The translations under genes and the position numbers were made by a program. 64,000 nucleotides of DNA from Paenibacillus woosongensis (GTDB taxonomy: Bacteria > Bacillota > Bacilli > Paenibacillales > Paenibacillaceae). A model generated the notes under the pieces. It had not been told where the DNA came from. It searched no databases and saw nothing but the letters and a program-made list of their open reading frames with translations. The stretch's first letter is position 1. Each line of letters begins with the position of its first letter. Location: the NCBI RefSeq assembly GCF_009725165.1, contig NZ_WNZW01000006.1:124001-188000 (forward strand), in the 5' to 3' direction. Below, one piece after another: positions 42,617-51,390 of this stretch.

Positions 42617-43904
42617 ACTGCTGCCGATCATTAATTTCACCTTTGCCAATAAGGTCAAGACGAAATCATTTGTCGTTACTACCGTTATTTTTGCCCTGCT
42701 GCTATCCATCGGTATTCATGTGCCGTATCTGATTCAAATATTCTCGGGAAACGAGGGCGCTGCAAGTTCCCAAATTGGCCTTGTCTATGGCAACCAGCCT
42801 GAGATTGCAGCGTCGCTGGAGGCGTTTATCGACAAGCAGCCGGATGGCAAAATCAAGCTCGTGAAATACGAGCAAGCGAATGATCAGGCGCTCATGAACG
42901 ATATCGAGAACGGAACGATCAAGGGATACCTGGAGTTCGGCGAGGCTGAAGGGCTGCAATTTCCGAAGGTTATGTACACCTCTAAGAAGAACAGCATGGA
43001 TTTAACGCTTCACTCGACGCTCCAGCCCGCACTGGAGAACGTGAAAATGCAATACGTCACTCGTGGAAGCTCCCTAACCGAGGAGCAAATCGCGGCGATA
43101 AGCGCTCCAGTTATCGTCGAAGAGCTGAAGGCTGAACAGGCCGCAGGGACGGGCAGTACTGCCGTTGCAAATGAAGGCTCTAAGACGGCTGCGGTCAATT
43201 ACGTTATTGTATATGGGCTTATCATTCTGTTCTTCATGACCAATATGATGACAGGCAACATGATTGCTGCTGAGGTAACTTCTGAGAAAAGCTCGCGGAT
43301 CATGGAGATTCTGGTAACGAGCGTTTCACCGCTGACGCAAATGTTCGGCAAAATTCTAGGCATGTTCCTGGTCGGTCTGCTGCAGATCGCCATCTTCATC
43401 GCCGTAGTTGCCATCAACCTTGCATTGCCGTACAATCAGGCATCCTTGGGCGAGTTGAATTTGGATTTATCGCAAATGGATCTATCCATTCTGCTTGTTG
43501 GACTTATTTTCTATATTCTGGGCTATTTCCTCTATGCAACTTTGTACGCAGCGGTTGGCTCCATTGTCAGCCGCACGGAGGATCTTGGCCAGGCGGTGAT
43601 GCCGATCACGATGCTATCTCTGGCAGCATTCTATGTGGCGATGTTTAGCTTATCGTCTCCGAATTCCCTTCTGCTCAAGGTGTGCTCTTACATTCCGTTC
43701 GTGTCTCCCGTCACGATCCTGCTGCGGTATGGCGCAGGGGATGCAACGCTGCTGGAGATAGGGCTGTCTCTGCTGGTCCTTATTGTCGCTATTGTCTTCT
43801 TCAGCTGGCTGGCCGCCAAGATTTACCGTACGGGAGTCCTGCTGTACGGCAAGCGTCCGACGATGAAGGAGCTGCGCAAAGCGATGAAGGCGTACAAGAT
43901 TTAA
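42609..43904 (+). CDS. ABC-2 type permease (NatB-like)
   Basis: 431 residues. One N-terminal helix, a ~170-residue extracellular loop (about residues 40-205), then five or six C-terminal helices. 'EVTSEKSSRIMEILVTSVSP' is the NatB/YhaP signature. In Bacillus NatAB exports sodium; homologues also export peptides or drugs, so the substrate is open. ATG 42609 with AGGTG 7 nt upstream. Confidence 0.88.
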   Translation: MNKLLPIINFTFANKVKTKSFVVTTVIFALLLSIGIHVPYLIQIFSGNEGAASSQIGLVYGNQPEIAASLEAFIDKQPDGKIKLVKYEQANDQALMNDIENGTIKGYLEFGEAEGLQFPKVMYTSKKNSMDLTLHSTLQPALENVKMQYVTRGSSLTEEQIAAISAPVIVEELKAEQAAGTGSTAVANEGSKTAAVNYVIVYGLIILFFMTNMMTGNMIAAEVTSEKSSRIMEILVTSVSPLTQMFGKILGMFLVGLLQIAIFIAVVAINLALPYNQASLGELNLDLSQMDLSILLVGLIFYILGYFLYATLYAAVGSIVSRTEDLGQAVMPITMLSLAAFYVAMFSLSSPNSLLLKVCSYIPFVSPVTILLRYGAGDATLLEIGLSLLVLIVAIVFFSWLAAKIYRTGVLLYGKRPTMKELRKAMKAYKI

Positions 43905-43952
43905 ATCGTGTGAATTTTAAAAATATCGTTGTAAACAAAGGAGAAGATGAAC

Positions 43953-45158
43953 ATGAAAAATTGGAAACGATCGCTCTTATCCCTCTTTATTTCTGTAGGC
44001 TTGCTTGCTGCGGCGGCCCCGGCTATGGCTGCTCCACAGCCAGCTTCGGTCAAGATCAACAACCAAAACGTTGAATTCGCGACAAATGCGCCTATTGTTG
44101 ATCAAGGAACTACGATGGTGCCGCTGAGATCAACGCTTCAAGCAATGAATGTTCAATTAAGCGATGTACAGGATAGTACGATTCATGTCGTGATGGACGG
44201 CAAGGAGATTGTGCTGAACAGCAAGACAGAGCTGATTAACGGCGATACGTACGCGCCGATTAGAATCGTCGGCGAAGCGGCAGGCTATAAGGTGCATTGG
44301 GATCAGCAATCCCGCACAGTGTTTCTTATCTCCGAAGCTACGGGAGAAGGTGCCCGCGGCTTCATGTGGGAAGTCAAACATGACGGCAATACGGTCTATC
44401 TGGTAGGATCGATGCATATTGCGGACGACAGCTTTTATCCGCTGCGTTCGGAATTCGAGGATGCTTTTGCCGAAGCGGATTATTTGGGGGTAGAAATTGA
44501 CCTTAGCAAGGCTGCTGATGAAGCCAATCAGAAGCTGATCTTGGATGTGGGAATGTATCAGGACGGTACGACTTTGAAGGATCATGTGTCCAAGGAGACA
44601 TATGCAAAGCTTCAGGATATTTTGCAGCAGAACGGCCTGGAGCCAAACGCCTTTGATGTCTTCAAGCCATGGGTCGTCGAGAGTACCATCAGCACGCTTA
44701 AATCGATGCAGTCAGGTTATGAAGCCTCTGCCGGAATAGACCTGTATTTCATCCAGAAAGCCATAGAACGCAAGCTGCCGGTGCTGGAACTGGAAACCTA
44801 CGAGTCCCAGCTGAGCATGCTCGACGGGTTCTCCAGCGAATTGCAGGAGAAAAACCTAAATACCGCCTTGGATAACTTCGATGTTTCAGCTGAACTTGTG
44901 GACGATATGGCCGATATGTGGAAATCAGGGGATGATCAGAAACTGCTTGAGTTCACCGAGAGCATGATCGAGGATCCGGAGTATTACAAAGCGATGCTGA
45001 CCGACCGGAATATCGTTATGGCCGATAAAATCGATGGATACCTGAAAAGCGACAAGAAAGCGGAATATTTCATTGTAGTTGGCGCCGCGCATTTCGCCGG
45101 CAAAGACGGCATCGTTCAGTTGCTGCAGGATAAAGGCTATTCCGTCGTTCGCAAATGA
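43953..45158 (+). CDS. Secreted TraB/GumN-family protein with copper-amine-oxidase N domain
   Basis: 401 residues. Sec signal peptide ending near 'AAPAMAA', then a ~100-residue copper amine oxidase N-like beta domain ('TTMVPLRSTLQAMNVQ', 'YAPIRIVGEAAGYKVHWD'), common in Paenibacillus envelope proteins, then a TraB/PrgY/GumN domain with 'VYLVGSMHIADDSFYPL', 'EASAGIDLYFIQKA' and 'VVGAAHFAGKDGI'. The paired His/Glu-rich GxxH motifs suggest a Tiki-like metalloprotease fold. ATG 43953 (AAGGAG 9 nt upstream) is favoured over 43947. Confidence 0.87.
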   Translation: MKNWKRSLLSLFISVGLLAAAAPAMAAPQPASVKINNQNVEFATNAPIVDQGTTMVPLRSTLQAMNVQLSDVQDSTIHVVMDGKEIVLNSKTELINGDTYAPIRIVGEAAGYKVHWDQQSRTVFLISEATGEGARGFMWEVKHDGNTVYLVGSMHIADDSFYPLRSEFEDAFAEADYLGVEIDLSKAADEANQKLILDVGMYQDGTTLKDHVSKETYAKLQDILQQNGLEPNAFDVFKPWVVESTISTLKSMQSGYEASAGIDLYFIQKAIERKLPVLELETYESQLSMLDGFSSELQEKNLNTALDNFDVSAELVDDMADMWKSGDDQKLLEFTESMIEDPEYYKAMLTDRNIVMADKIDGYLKSDKKAEYFIVVGAAHFAGKDGIVQLLQDKGYSVVRK

Positions 45159-45172
45159 GCGTTCGGATAATC

Positions 45173-45201
45173 TTGCCAAGGCTACTAAGGTAAGTTATAG
45201 T
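45173..45201 (+). promoter_or_regulatory. Promoter of the thi operon
   Basis: TTGCCA, 17-bp spacer, TATAGT, ending ~18 bp before the TPP riboswitch. Confidence 0.6.
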
Positions 45202-45218
45202 GAAAGTAACTGAATATG

Positions 45219-45308
45219 GAGTGCGGGTGCTGGATAAAGTCCGGCTGAGATTGGAACCTGATGTTCCGGACCGTTAATCTGATCCAGGTAATGCTGGCGT
45301 AGAGAACA
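45219..45308 (+). promoter_or_regulatory. TPP riboswitch (THI element)
   Basis: Conserved blocks are present: GCGGGTGC, CGGCTGAGA, ATCTGATCCAGGTAATG and GCTGGCGTAGAGAA. It binds thiamine pyrophosphate and controls the following terminator, switching off thiE-thiS-thiG-thiO when TPP is abundant. Confidence 0.95.
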
Positions 45309-45318
45309 TATCGAATTT

Positions 45319-45352
45319 AAAGCCATTCGTGTATTCTCGAATGGCTTTTTTG
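45319..45352 (+). terminator. Riboswitch-controlled terminator
   Basis: A perfect 11-bp stem AAAGCCATTCG/CGAATGGCTTT with an 8-nt loop and a following T-run, 44 bp before thiE. Confidence 0.9.
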
Positions 45353-45395
45353 TGTCTTGCAGCCGGTAAATACAAAACGGAGGTAGAGTTGGCAG

Positions 45396-46043
45396 ATGAG
45401 AGATTTTCGTTTGTACGCTATTACCGATGAAAGAAGCCATCCTGGCAGGGAGCTTGTCGAAGTGATGGAGGAGGCTATTCTTGGCGGCGCAGATATCGTG
45501 CAGCTTCGGGACAAGCACAGTGATCGGAAAGCCGTGCTGGAGAAGGCAAAGCGGCTTCGCGAATTGACCCGCAGGTATGATGTCCCTTTTATCGTCAACG
45601 ATTATATTGATATTGCGCTTGAGGTAGATGCGGACGGCATTCATCTGGGCCAGGGCGACACGCCGCTTCCTGCGGCCAGGGAGCTGGTCGGCGGCAAAAT
45701 CATCGGCATTTCCACGCATGCGATCGAGGAGGCGCTGCTGGCAGAACAGCAGGGAGCGGACTATATCGGCGTTGGTCCCGTATACCCGACGGCTACGAAG
45801 GCGGGTGCAGCACCAGTAACGCTTTCCTATGTTCGCGAGGTAGCGGAGAAAATTCGCATTCCGTTTGTGGCGATCGGCGGCATCAAGCTGCATAATGCAG
45901 ATGAAGTGATCGCGGCCGGGGCAACGCGAATCTGCGCGGTGACCGAAATTGTAGGTAATCCGGACGTGCGAGGGACGTGCGAGGCTTTTATTCGCAAATT
46001 AGAGCAAGGGGGAACGGCTCATGGGAAATACGCACAGCGTTGA
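45396..46043 (+). CDS. thiE: Thiamine-phosphate synthase
   Basis: 215 residues, TIM barrel. 'VQLRDKHS' near residue 35, 'FIVNDYIDIALEVDADGIHLGQ', 'IGISTH', 'YIGVGPVYPTATK' and 'FVAIGGI' are the ThiE signatures. It joins HMP-pyrophosphate with thiazole phosphate. Overlaps thiS by 23 bp. Confidence 0.96.
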   Translation: MRDFRLYAITDERSHPGRELVEVMEEAILGGADIVQLRDKHSDRKAVLEKAKRLRELTRRYDVPFIVNDYIDIALEVDADGIHLGQGDTPLPAARELVGGKIIGISTHAIEEALLAEQQGADYIGVGPVYPTATKAGAAPVTLSYVREVAEKIRIPFVAIGGIKLHNADEVIAAGATRICAVTEIVGNPDVRGTCEAFIRKLEQGGTAHGKYAQR

Positions 46044-46236
46044 GCTGAAGGTGAATGGTGTTAAGCACTGCTTGCAGGCGGGAACTGTTCAAGATGTTGT
46101 CGCCCATTTTGGCTTGACGGGCAAGCCGGTTATCGTGGAAGCGGACGGTGTGATTTTGACCCCTGAGCAGTGGGCGGATACAACGGTGTCTTCAGGGATG
46201 GTTATCGAGCTGGTTCATTTTGTGGGAGGGGGTTAA
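46021..46236 (+). CDS. thiS: Sulfur carrier protein ThiS
   Basis: 71 residues, ubiquitin-like fold, ending in 'VHFVGGG'; the C-terminal Gly-Gly is thiocarboxylated to donate sulfur for the thiazole ring. Its normal adenylating partner ThiF is not in the window. Confidence 0.93.
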   Translation: MGNTHSVELKVNGVKHCLQAGTVQDVVAHFGLTGKPVIVEADGVILTPEQWADTTVSSGMVIELVHFVGGG

Positions 46237-46240
46237 ACGG

Positions 46241-47020
46241 ATGCGGGACGATGCATTGCGTATCGGCGGTCGCTCGCTGTCGTCGCGTTTTTTTATTGGC
46301 ACAGGGCTGTTTCCCAACCCGTTCGTGCAGAAGGAAGCGATCAAAGCTTCCGGGGCGGAAGTGCTTACGTTTGCTATTCGGCGCATTAATCTCGACGCGG
46401 TAGAGGATGATTCCATATTGCAGCATATCGAGGATGACGCTTTTCAATATTTGCCGAACACATCAGGCGCAAGCACGGCCGAGGAAGCGGTCCGGATTGC
46501 GCGGCTTGCTAGAGCCTCCGGCCTCAGCGACTGGATCAAGGTTGAGATCAGCGCGGACGCGAAGACACTGCTGCCCGACCCGATTGAGACGCTTAGGGCG
46601 ACGGAAATGCTGGTCAAAGAAGGATTTACGGTGCTTCCTTATATTTCGGACGATCCGGTCATCTGCCGCCGGCTTGAAGAAGCCGGGGCTGCTGCAATTA
46701 TGCCGGGAGCAGCGCCGATCGGCACGGGGCTCGGCATATTGAATCCTTACAATTTAGGCCTGATTGTAGAGGAAGCGGGCGTGCCCGTTATCGTGGATGC
46801 CGGGCTGGGGACGGCAAGTGACGTGACGAAAGCGATGGAACTAGGCGTAGACGGGGTGCTTATGAACACTCCGGTAGCCAAGGCGAAGGATCCGGTCATG
46901 ATGGCGGCCGCCATGAAGCACGCGATTGAGGCAGGAAGGCTAGCTTATTTATCCGGACGAATTGCCCGGAAGAAGTATGCTTCCGCGAGCAGTGGCCTGG
47001 AACAGTTTATTTTGAAATAG
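46241..47020 (+). CDS. thiG: Thiazole synthase ThiG
   Basis: 259 residues. Lys100 in 'DWIKVEIS' is the Schiff-base lysine for deoxyxylulose 5-phosphate; '[12 protein letters not shown]' and '[17 protein letters not shown]' bind the phosphate. ATG 46241 with GGAGGGGG upstream, 4 bp after thiS. Confidence 0.95.
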   Translation: MRDDALRIGGRSLSSRFFIGTGLFPNPFVQKEAIKASGAEVLTFAIRRINLDAVEDDSILQHIEDDAFQYLPNTSGASTAEEAVRIARLARASGLSDWIKVEISADAKTLLPDPIETLRATEMLVKEGFTVLPYISDDPVICRRLEEAGAAAIMPGAAPIGTGLGILNPYNLGLIVEEAGVPVIVDAGLGTASDVTKAMELGVDGVLMNTPVAKAKDPVMMAAAMKHAIEAGRLAYLSGRIARKKYASASSGLEQFILK

Positions 47021-47052
47021 CCCTATGAAAAATGGCGCCTGGGAGCGATAGC

Positions 47053-48276
47053 ATGATGCAGAATATAGTTATTATGGGCGGCGGCGTTATCGGATTGTCC
47101 TGCGCCTTTGAATTGCGGAAGCGGGGGCATAACATAACTCTGCTGGAAATCGGCAAATGCGGCGGTCAAGCTTCGGGAGCAGCCGCCGGTATGCTGGCGC
47201 CATACTCCGAAAACCTGGAGGAGCCGGACGAATTCTTTCGACTGTGCCTGGACAGCCTGCGGCTGTATCCCGCATGGCAAGCGGAGATCAGGCAGATGTC
47301 AGGAGAAGCCTTTGAATATGCCAATTCTGGCAGCCTTTATGCGGTATACCACGAAGCGGATATTTTGGCCTTGGAGGGCAGGCTGCTCTGGCAGCGGGAA
47401 TTCGGTTCCTCCGGCCGGATTGTCGAGGGAGAGGAGCTTCGGCGGATTGAGCCGGGGATCTCCAGCGAAGTCAAGGCGGCATTATATACCCCGGAGGAGA
47501 GCCATATTTATGCGCCGCATTATGTGCAGGCGTTAGAGCAGGTTTGCCGGAATATGGGCGTGCGTATTTACGAGCATTTGGAGAGCGTGGACATTGTCGA
47601 TTGGCTGCCAGGCCCTGGTAAAATGCCGGAGCAAACGCAAGCACCACGGGCACAGGGTCAAGGACAGCTGTTCGGTCTGCTGCAGGGGCAGCAGCAGTCT
47701 CTGCGCCGCGAGATCGTCTTGAAGTCCAAGGATGGCCGAAAATTTCCGGCAGATCGCTTAATTGTATGCTCCGGCGCTTGGGCCCAGGAACTTTCCGGAA
47801 CGATTGCGCTCCCCCTTCCGATTTATCCGATCCGCGGGCAAATATGCGCTTACGATAACGCTCGGCATACGGTGAGGGGTATGGTGTTCAACAATCAAGG
47901 ATACGTGGTCGCCAAAGATAACGGTACCGTCGTATGCGGCGCATCCGAGGATATTGCCGGATTCGATACTTCGGTAACGGAGAAGGGCATCGGGCGGCTG
48001 CGCAAATGGAATAAACGGCTGTTTCCTTCTCTGGAAGGGGAAATCCCCTTTCACCAATGGGCCGGACTGCGGCCTTCCACCCAGGATGGCCGTCCTTTGC
48101 TGGGGTCCCTCGAAGCTTCGGATCAGATTGTGTTGGCGGCTGGCCATTATCGCAACGGGATTTTGCTCAGCCCGATTACGGCCAAAATCGTAGCGGATGT
48201 TATCGAAGGCCTGGAATTGCCCAGCTATTATCCGGCGTTTGCGCCTGAAAGATTCAATCATATGATGATGCGTTAA
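47053..48276 (+). CDS. thiO: Glycine oxidase ThiO
   Basis: About 407 residues, a D-amino-acid-oxidase-type flavoprotein: FAD motif 'IVIMGGGVIGLSCAFELRKRG' at the N-terminus, 'YPIRGQICAY' in the middle and 'AAGHYRNGILLSPIT' at the C-terminus. It makes iminoglycine for ThiG, the aerobic alternative to ThiH. Compared with the ~370-residue family it has an extra Gln/Pro/Gly-rich stretch near residues 190-215 ('PEQTQAPRAQGQGQ'). ATG 47053 with GGGAG upstream. Confidence 0.93.
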   Translation: MMQNIVIMGGGVIGLSCAFELRKRGHNITLLEIGKCGGQASGAAAGMLAPYSENLEEPDEFFRLCLDSLRLYPAWQAEIRQMSGEAFEYANSGSLYAVYHEADILALEGRLLWQREFGSSGRIVEGEELRRIEPGISSEVKAALYTPEESHIYAPHYVQALEQVCRNMGVRIYEHLESVDIVDWLPGPGKMPEQTQAPRAQGQGQLFGLLQGQQQSLRREIVLKSKDGRKFPADRLIVCSGAWAQELSGTIALPLPIYPIRGQICAYDNARHTVRGMVFNNQGYVVAKDNGTVVCGASEDIAGFDTSVTEKGIGRLRKWNKRLFPSLEGEIPFHQWAGLRPSTQDGRPLLGSLEASDQIVLAAGHYRNGILLSPITAKIVADVIEGLELPSYYPAFAPERFNHMMMR

Positions 48277-48312
48277 ACGCAGTAATTAGAAAATCGGAAG
48301 CAATCGCAAGTG

Positions 48313-48362
48313 AAAAACCTCTTCTTGTGGGCGGCATCGCCTTTCTCAAGAAGAGGTTTTTT
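48313..48362 (+). terminator. Terminator of the thi operon
   Basis: A 15-bp perfect stem (AAAAACCTCTTCTTG and complement) with a 19-nt loop, ending in a T-run. Confidence 0.88.
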
Positions 48363-48403
48363 GTCTTGGTTATTATTACCGCCCCAAGCTTCGGCAATCT
48401 TTG

Positions 48404-48451
48404 TTGACAAAGTAAAGGTTATGTTCTAAGATTTATACCCATAGAGGTATA
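48404..48451 (+). promoter_or_regulatory. Promoter and CstR-type operator of the sulfur cluster
   Basis: TTGACA (48404), 17-bp spacer, TAAGAT (48427-48432). The palindrome TATACCC-ATAG-AGGTATA at 48434-48451 covers the likely transcription start. A near-identical site precedes the CstR gene at 52293, and both match the ATACCC/GGGTAT style of CsoR/CstR operators. Confidence 0.8.
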
Positions 48452-48528
48452 TGTATTATATATCGCGATGAATCAAAATTAGGCTCGTTTGGAAAGTTAT
48501 TAAATCATGATGAAAGGGAGGAATCGAA

Positions 48529-49128
48529 TTGTCTGAACCACAAGAAGTACAGACGCTGCAAGTCGATAAAACGCTGGACTGTAAAGGACTTTCGTGTCCG
48601 ATGCCCATAGTAAAAACCAAGAAGGCCATGGATGAGTTGAATCCTGGCCAAGTGATCGAGGTTCAGGCCACGGATCGCGGTTCGCTGGCGGATATTCAAG
48701 GCTGGGCTAAAAATACAGGCCATCAATATATAGGCACGATTGAAGAGAAAGGCGTTCTCAGGCATTATCTTCGCAGATCGCGGTCCGATGAGATCAAAGC
48801 GGAGCAGAAGCACCCCTATGTCGCTTTGAATGAGGATTTGCAGGTCAAAATCACAGCGAAGGATGCCATTACGATTCTTGATGTTCGCGAGCCAGCGGAA
48901 TATGCCTTCGGCCACATTCCCGGTGCGAGATCTATTCCGCTGGGAGAACTGGAGTTGCGTGTGGACGAACTGAATCCGGACGAGGAAGTCTATGTAGTGT
49001 GCCGGACCGGCAGCCGCAGCGACTTGGCTTGCCAACTGCTTGCCGATAAAGGCTTCAAGCAGGTGAAGAATGTAACACCGGGGATGACAGATTGGAAAGG
49101 GCCTATGGAACAGGCAGTTGAGAAGTAA
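48529..49128 (+). CDS. TusA-rhodanese fusion sulfurtransferase (CstA-like)
   Basis: 199 residues. TusA domain with sulfur-carrying Cys in 'CKGLSCPMPIVKTKKAM' (residues ~17-85), linker, then rhodanese with active loop 'CRTGSRSD' (residues ~105-195). The domain pair corresponds to the first two domains of staphylococcal CstA, which moves persulfide sulfur between proteins. TTG start at 48529 behind AAGGGAGG. First gene of the reactive-sulfur operon, right after the operator. Confidence 0.9.
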   Translation: MSEPQEVQTLQVDKTLDCKGLSCPMPIVKTKKAMDELNPGQVIEVQATDRGSLADIQGWAKNTGHQYIGTIEEKGVLRHYLRRSRSDEIKAEQKHPYVALNEDLQVKITAKDAITILDVREPAEYAFGHIPGARSIPLGELELRVDELNPDEEVYVVCRTGSRSDLACQLLADKGFKQVKNVTPGMTDWKGPMEQAVEK

Positions 49129-49173
49129 CCCGCACCATTTTTTAAATTAAATCAACTAATTCATGGAGGTATT

Positions 49174-49572
49174 ATGATGACAACAAAAGTAGCAATCATT
49201 GCAAGTAACGGCGGATTATTCGACGCGTACAAAGTATTCAATATCGCCACGGCATCGGCAGCCACGGAGGCTGAGGTAGCTATCTTTTTCACATTTGAAG
49301 GGCTGAATCTGATCCACAAGCAGGGTCACCAGCAATTGCCGCTTCCAGCCGGGAAAGAACATCTTGCGGAAGGCTTCAAGAATGCCAACATTCCATCTAT
49401 TCCGGAATTAGTAAGCATGGCTCAGGAGCTGGGCGTGAAATTGATCGCCTGCCAGATGACGATGGATGTCATGAACCTGGCTAAAGAAGATTTCGTCGAC
49501 GGCATTGAAGTCGGAGGGGCTGTAACGTTTTTAGATTTTGCGAAGGATGCTAATGTGTCCTTGTCCTTTTAA
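49174..49572 (+). CDS. DsrE/DsrF/DrsH-like sulfur-relay protein
   Basis: 132 residues, Rossmann-like. 'VAIIASNGGLFDAYKVFNIA' at the start and the single active-site Cys in 'KLIACQMTMDVM' near residue 96 fit DsrE_2 proteins, which accept persulfide sulfur. Often next to TusA and persulfide dioxygenase genes, as here. ATG 49174 or 49177 with GGAGG upstream. Confidence 0.9.
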   Translation: MMTTKVAIIASNGGLFDAYKVFNIATASAATEAEVAIFFTFEGLNLIHKQGHQQLPLPAGKEHLAEGFKNANIPSIPELVSMAQELGVKLIACQMTMDVMNLAKEDFVDGIEVGGAVTFLDFAKDANVSLSF

Positions 49573-49606
49573 TTAACGATCCATATATCGAAAGGGGATA
49601 ACTCGA

Positions 49607-50758
49607 ATGTCAGCAACTACTTCACCATTGCAAAAAATGACGGCCGGCGAGTTGACCCGGCGGGTTCTGAACAAGGAGCCATTATTCATTCTCGATGTCC
49701 GCAACGAAAGCGACGCAGCCGATTGGCAAATCGAAGGGGAGAGCATTGAGCTGATTAACATTCCTTATTTTGATTTGCTGGAAGGCGTGGACGCTGCACT
49801 GGAGCAGCTGCCGGAGGACAAAGACGTACTCGTCGTCTGCGCCAAGGAAGGCTCCTCCAAGTTCGTGGCGGAGCAGCTCGTGGAAGCGGATAAAAGCCGT
49901 GTGTATTATTTGGAAGGCGGGATGAAGGCATGGAGCGAGCATTTGGAGCCCGTGCTGATCGGCAAGCTGCAGGATGGCGGCTCGTTGTACCAGTTCGTAC
50001 GAATCGGCAAAGGCTGTCTGTCCTACATGGTCGTTTCCGCAGGGGAAGCCGCGGTGATTGATGCGGCAAGAATGACTGACGTATACTCGGCCTTTGCCGC
50101 AGAGCAAGGTGCTGCGATCAAGTACGCGCTGGACACGCACCTGCATGCAGACCATATCTCTGGAGGCCGTAAATTGGCGGAGCAGACGGGAGGAACGTAC
50201 TGGCTTCCTCCAAAGGATGCGGAAGAAGTAACATTTGATTATGAGCAGCTGGAGGAAGGAAAAGTCGTCACCGTGGGAAATACTAAAATCGAAATTCAGC
50301 CGGTGTATTCTCCGGGACACACAATCGGCAGTACTTCCTTCATCATAGATAACCGGTATTTGCTGACCGGCGATATTCTGTTCGTCGAGTCTATTGGACG
50401 CCCGGATCTGGCTGGCAAAGCAGAGGATTGGGTGGGTGATCTGTATACCACCTTGCATGATCGCTATAAATCGTTACCGGATGAATTGATCGTACTTCCT
50501 GCCCATTTTGGCAAAATAACGGAGCTGGGGGAGGGTGGAGCTGTCTCCGCGCGACTCGGGGATCTCTATGAGCGCAATCCTGGCTTGCAAATTACTGCCG
50601 AAGCCGATTTCAGAAGGATGGTTACCGAAAATTTACCGCAGCACCCTAACTCCTATCAGGAAATCCGCCAGACAAATATGGGCAAAATACATCCGGATGA
50701 AGATCAGCAGCGTGAAATGGAGATCGGTCCGAACCGCTGTGCCGTGCATGATAAATAA
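49607..50758 (+). CDS. Rhodanese-persulfide dioxygenase fusion
   Basis: 383 residues. N-terminal rhodanese with loop 'CAKEGSSK' (residues ~10-110), then a metallo-beta-lactamase fold with '[11 protein letters not shown]', '[11 protein letters not shown]' and 'LLTGDILF', the ETHE1-type Fe(II) site. It oxidises glutathione- or bacillithiol-type persulfide to sulfite. CstB of Staphylococcus has the domains in the other order (dioxygenase first), so this is a permuted counterpart. Confidence 0.9.
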   Translation: MSATTSPLQKMTAGELTRRVLNKEPLFILDVRNESDAADWQIEGESIELINIPYFDLLEGVDAALEQLPEDKDVLVVCAKEGSSKFVAEQLVEADKSRVYYLEGGMKAWSEHLEPVLIGKLQDGGSLYQFVRIGKGCLSYMVVSAGEAAVIDAARMTDVYSAFAAEQGAAIKYALDTHLHADHISGGRKLAEQTGGTYWLPPKDAEEVTFDYEQLEEGKVVTVGNTKIEIQPVYSPGHTIGSTSFIIDNRYLLTGDILFVESIGRPDLAGKAEDWVGDLYTTLHDRYKSLPDELIVLPAHFGKITELGEGGAVSARLGDLYERNPGLQITAEADFRRMVTENLPQHPNSYQEIRQTNMGKIHPDEDQQREMEIGPNRCAVHDK

Positions 50759-50839
50759 TCCGCGAACCTGCGGAGAACCGCGATGACCCAGTAACTACGC
50801 AATACATTCATTTCATTGATCATTAGGAGGTATGAACCA

Positions 50840-51070
50840 GTGGAAAGCAACAAAAAAGTCGATACAACAGGATTGATGTGTCCTATGCCGATCGTAAAGG
50901 CAAAGAAAGCGTTAGATGAGCTGAATCCGGGAGAAATTATGGAAGTCATTTCTACGGACAAGGGCTCCCTGAATGATTTTCAGGCTTGGGTTAAGCAAAC
51001 GAACCATGAGCTGCTTAAGCATTCAGAGAAGGACGGCGTCTACACTTTTCTGGTGAAAAAAAATGAATAA
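50840..51070 (+). CDS. TusA-family sulfur carrier
   Basis: 76 residues. 'DTTGLMCPMPIVKAKKALDELNPG' style N-terminus with the sulfur-carrying Cys near residue 13. Nearly repeats the TusA half of the fusion at 48529, so probably a paralogue by duplication. GTG start at 50840 with AGGAGG 9 nt upstream; an upstream ATG frame (50816) lies before the ribosome site. Confidence 0.9.
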   Translation: MESNKKVDTTGLMCPMPIVKAKKALDELNPGEIMEVISTDKGSLNDFQAWVKQTNHELLKHSEKDGVYTFLVKKNE

Positions 51071-51100
51071 AATCAGCGAACACGGCTTTGTCCGCTGATT
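51071..51100. terminator. Hairpin between tusA and the small zinc-ribbon gene
   Basis: AATCAGCG pairs with CGCTGATT; the loop is 14 nt. Lies between convergent genes. Confidence 0.6.
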
Positions 51101-51102
51101 GC

Positions 51103-51270
51103 TTATTTCGAATCGTAGACGATGCGCACGCCGAGGGTGGCATAAGTTTCTTCTTTATAGTGGCCTTGTGGACAGTACTTTAGCACGTGCAGGCTATCCT
51201 GCCGTGATTGCATAGTCCGCTGGCATTGAGGACAGCGATTGGCGAAAAGGGCGCGAAACGCTTTTAGCAT
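51103..51270 (-). CDS. Small zinc-ribbon-like protein (55 residues)
   Basis: Minus-strand frame starting ATG at 51270 with AAGGTG about 8 nt upstream. Two cysteine pairs: 'NRCPQCQR' near residues 11-18 and 'YCPQGH' near 33-38, giving Cys-x2-Cys and Cys-x3-His. N-terminus 'MLKAFRALFA'. No gene is otherwise found between 51071 and 51390. The metal-ligand pattern and ribosome site support a real gene; function unknown, with possible relevance to the surrounding sulfur/metal stress genes. Confidence 0.65.
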   Translation of the reverse strand: MLKAFRALFANRCPQCQRTMQSRQDSLHVLKYCPQGHYKEETYATLGVRIVYDSK

Positions 51271-51390
51271 ATGACTTCACCTTTTTCATATAAGTTTACT
51301 TGGTTTTGAGTATAACTTATTATTTTCAATTCGTACAGCCATAAATGTTGGGGGACCGGCTTCGGTAAAGCAATCGGAAAGGAGGGAGCT

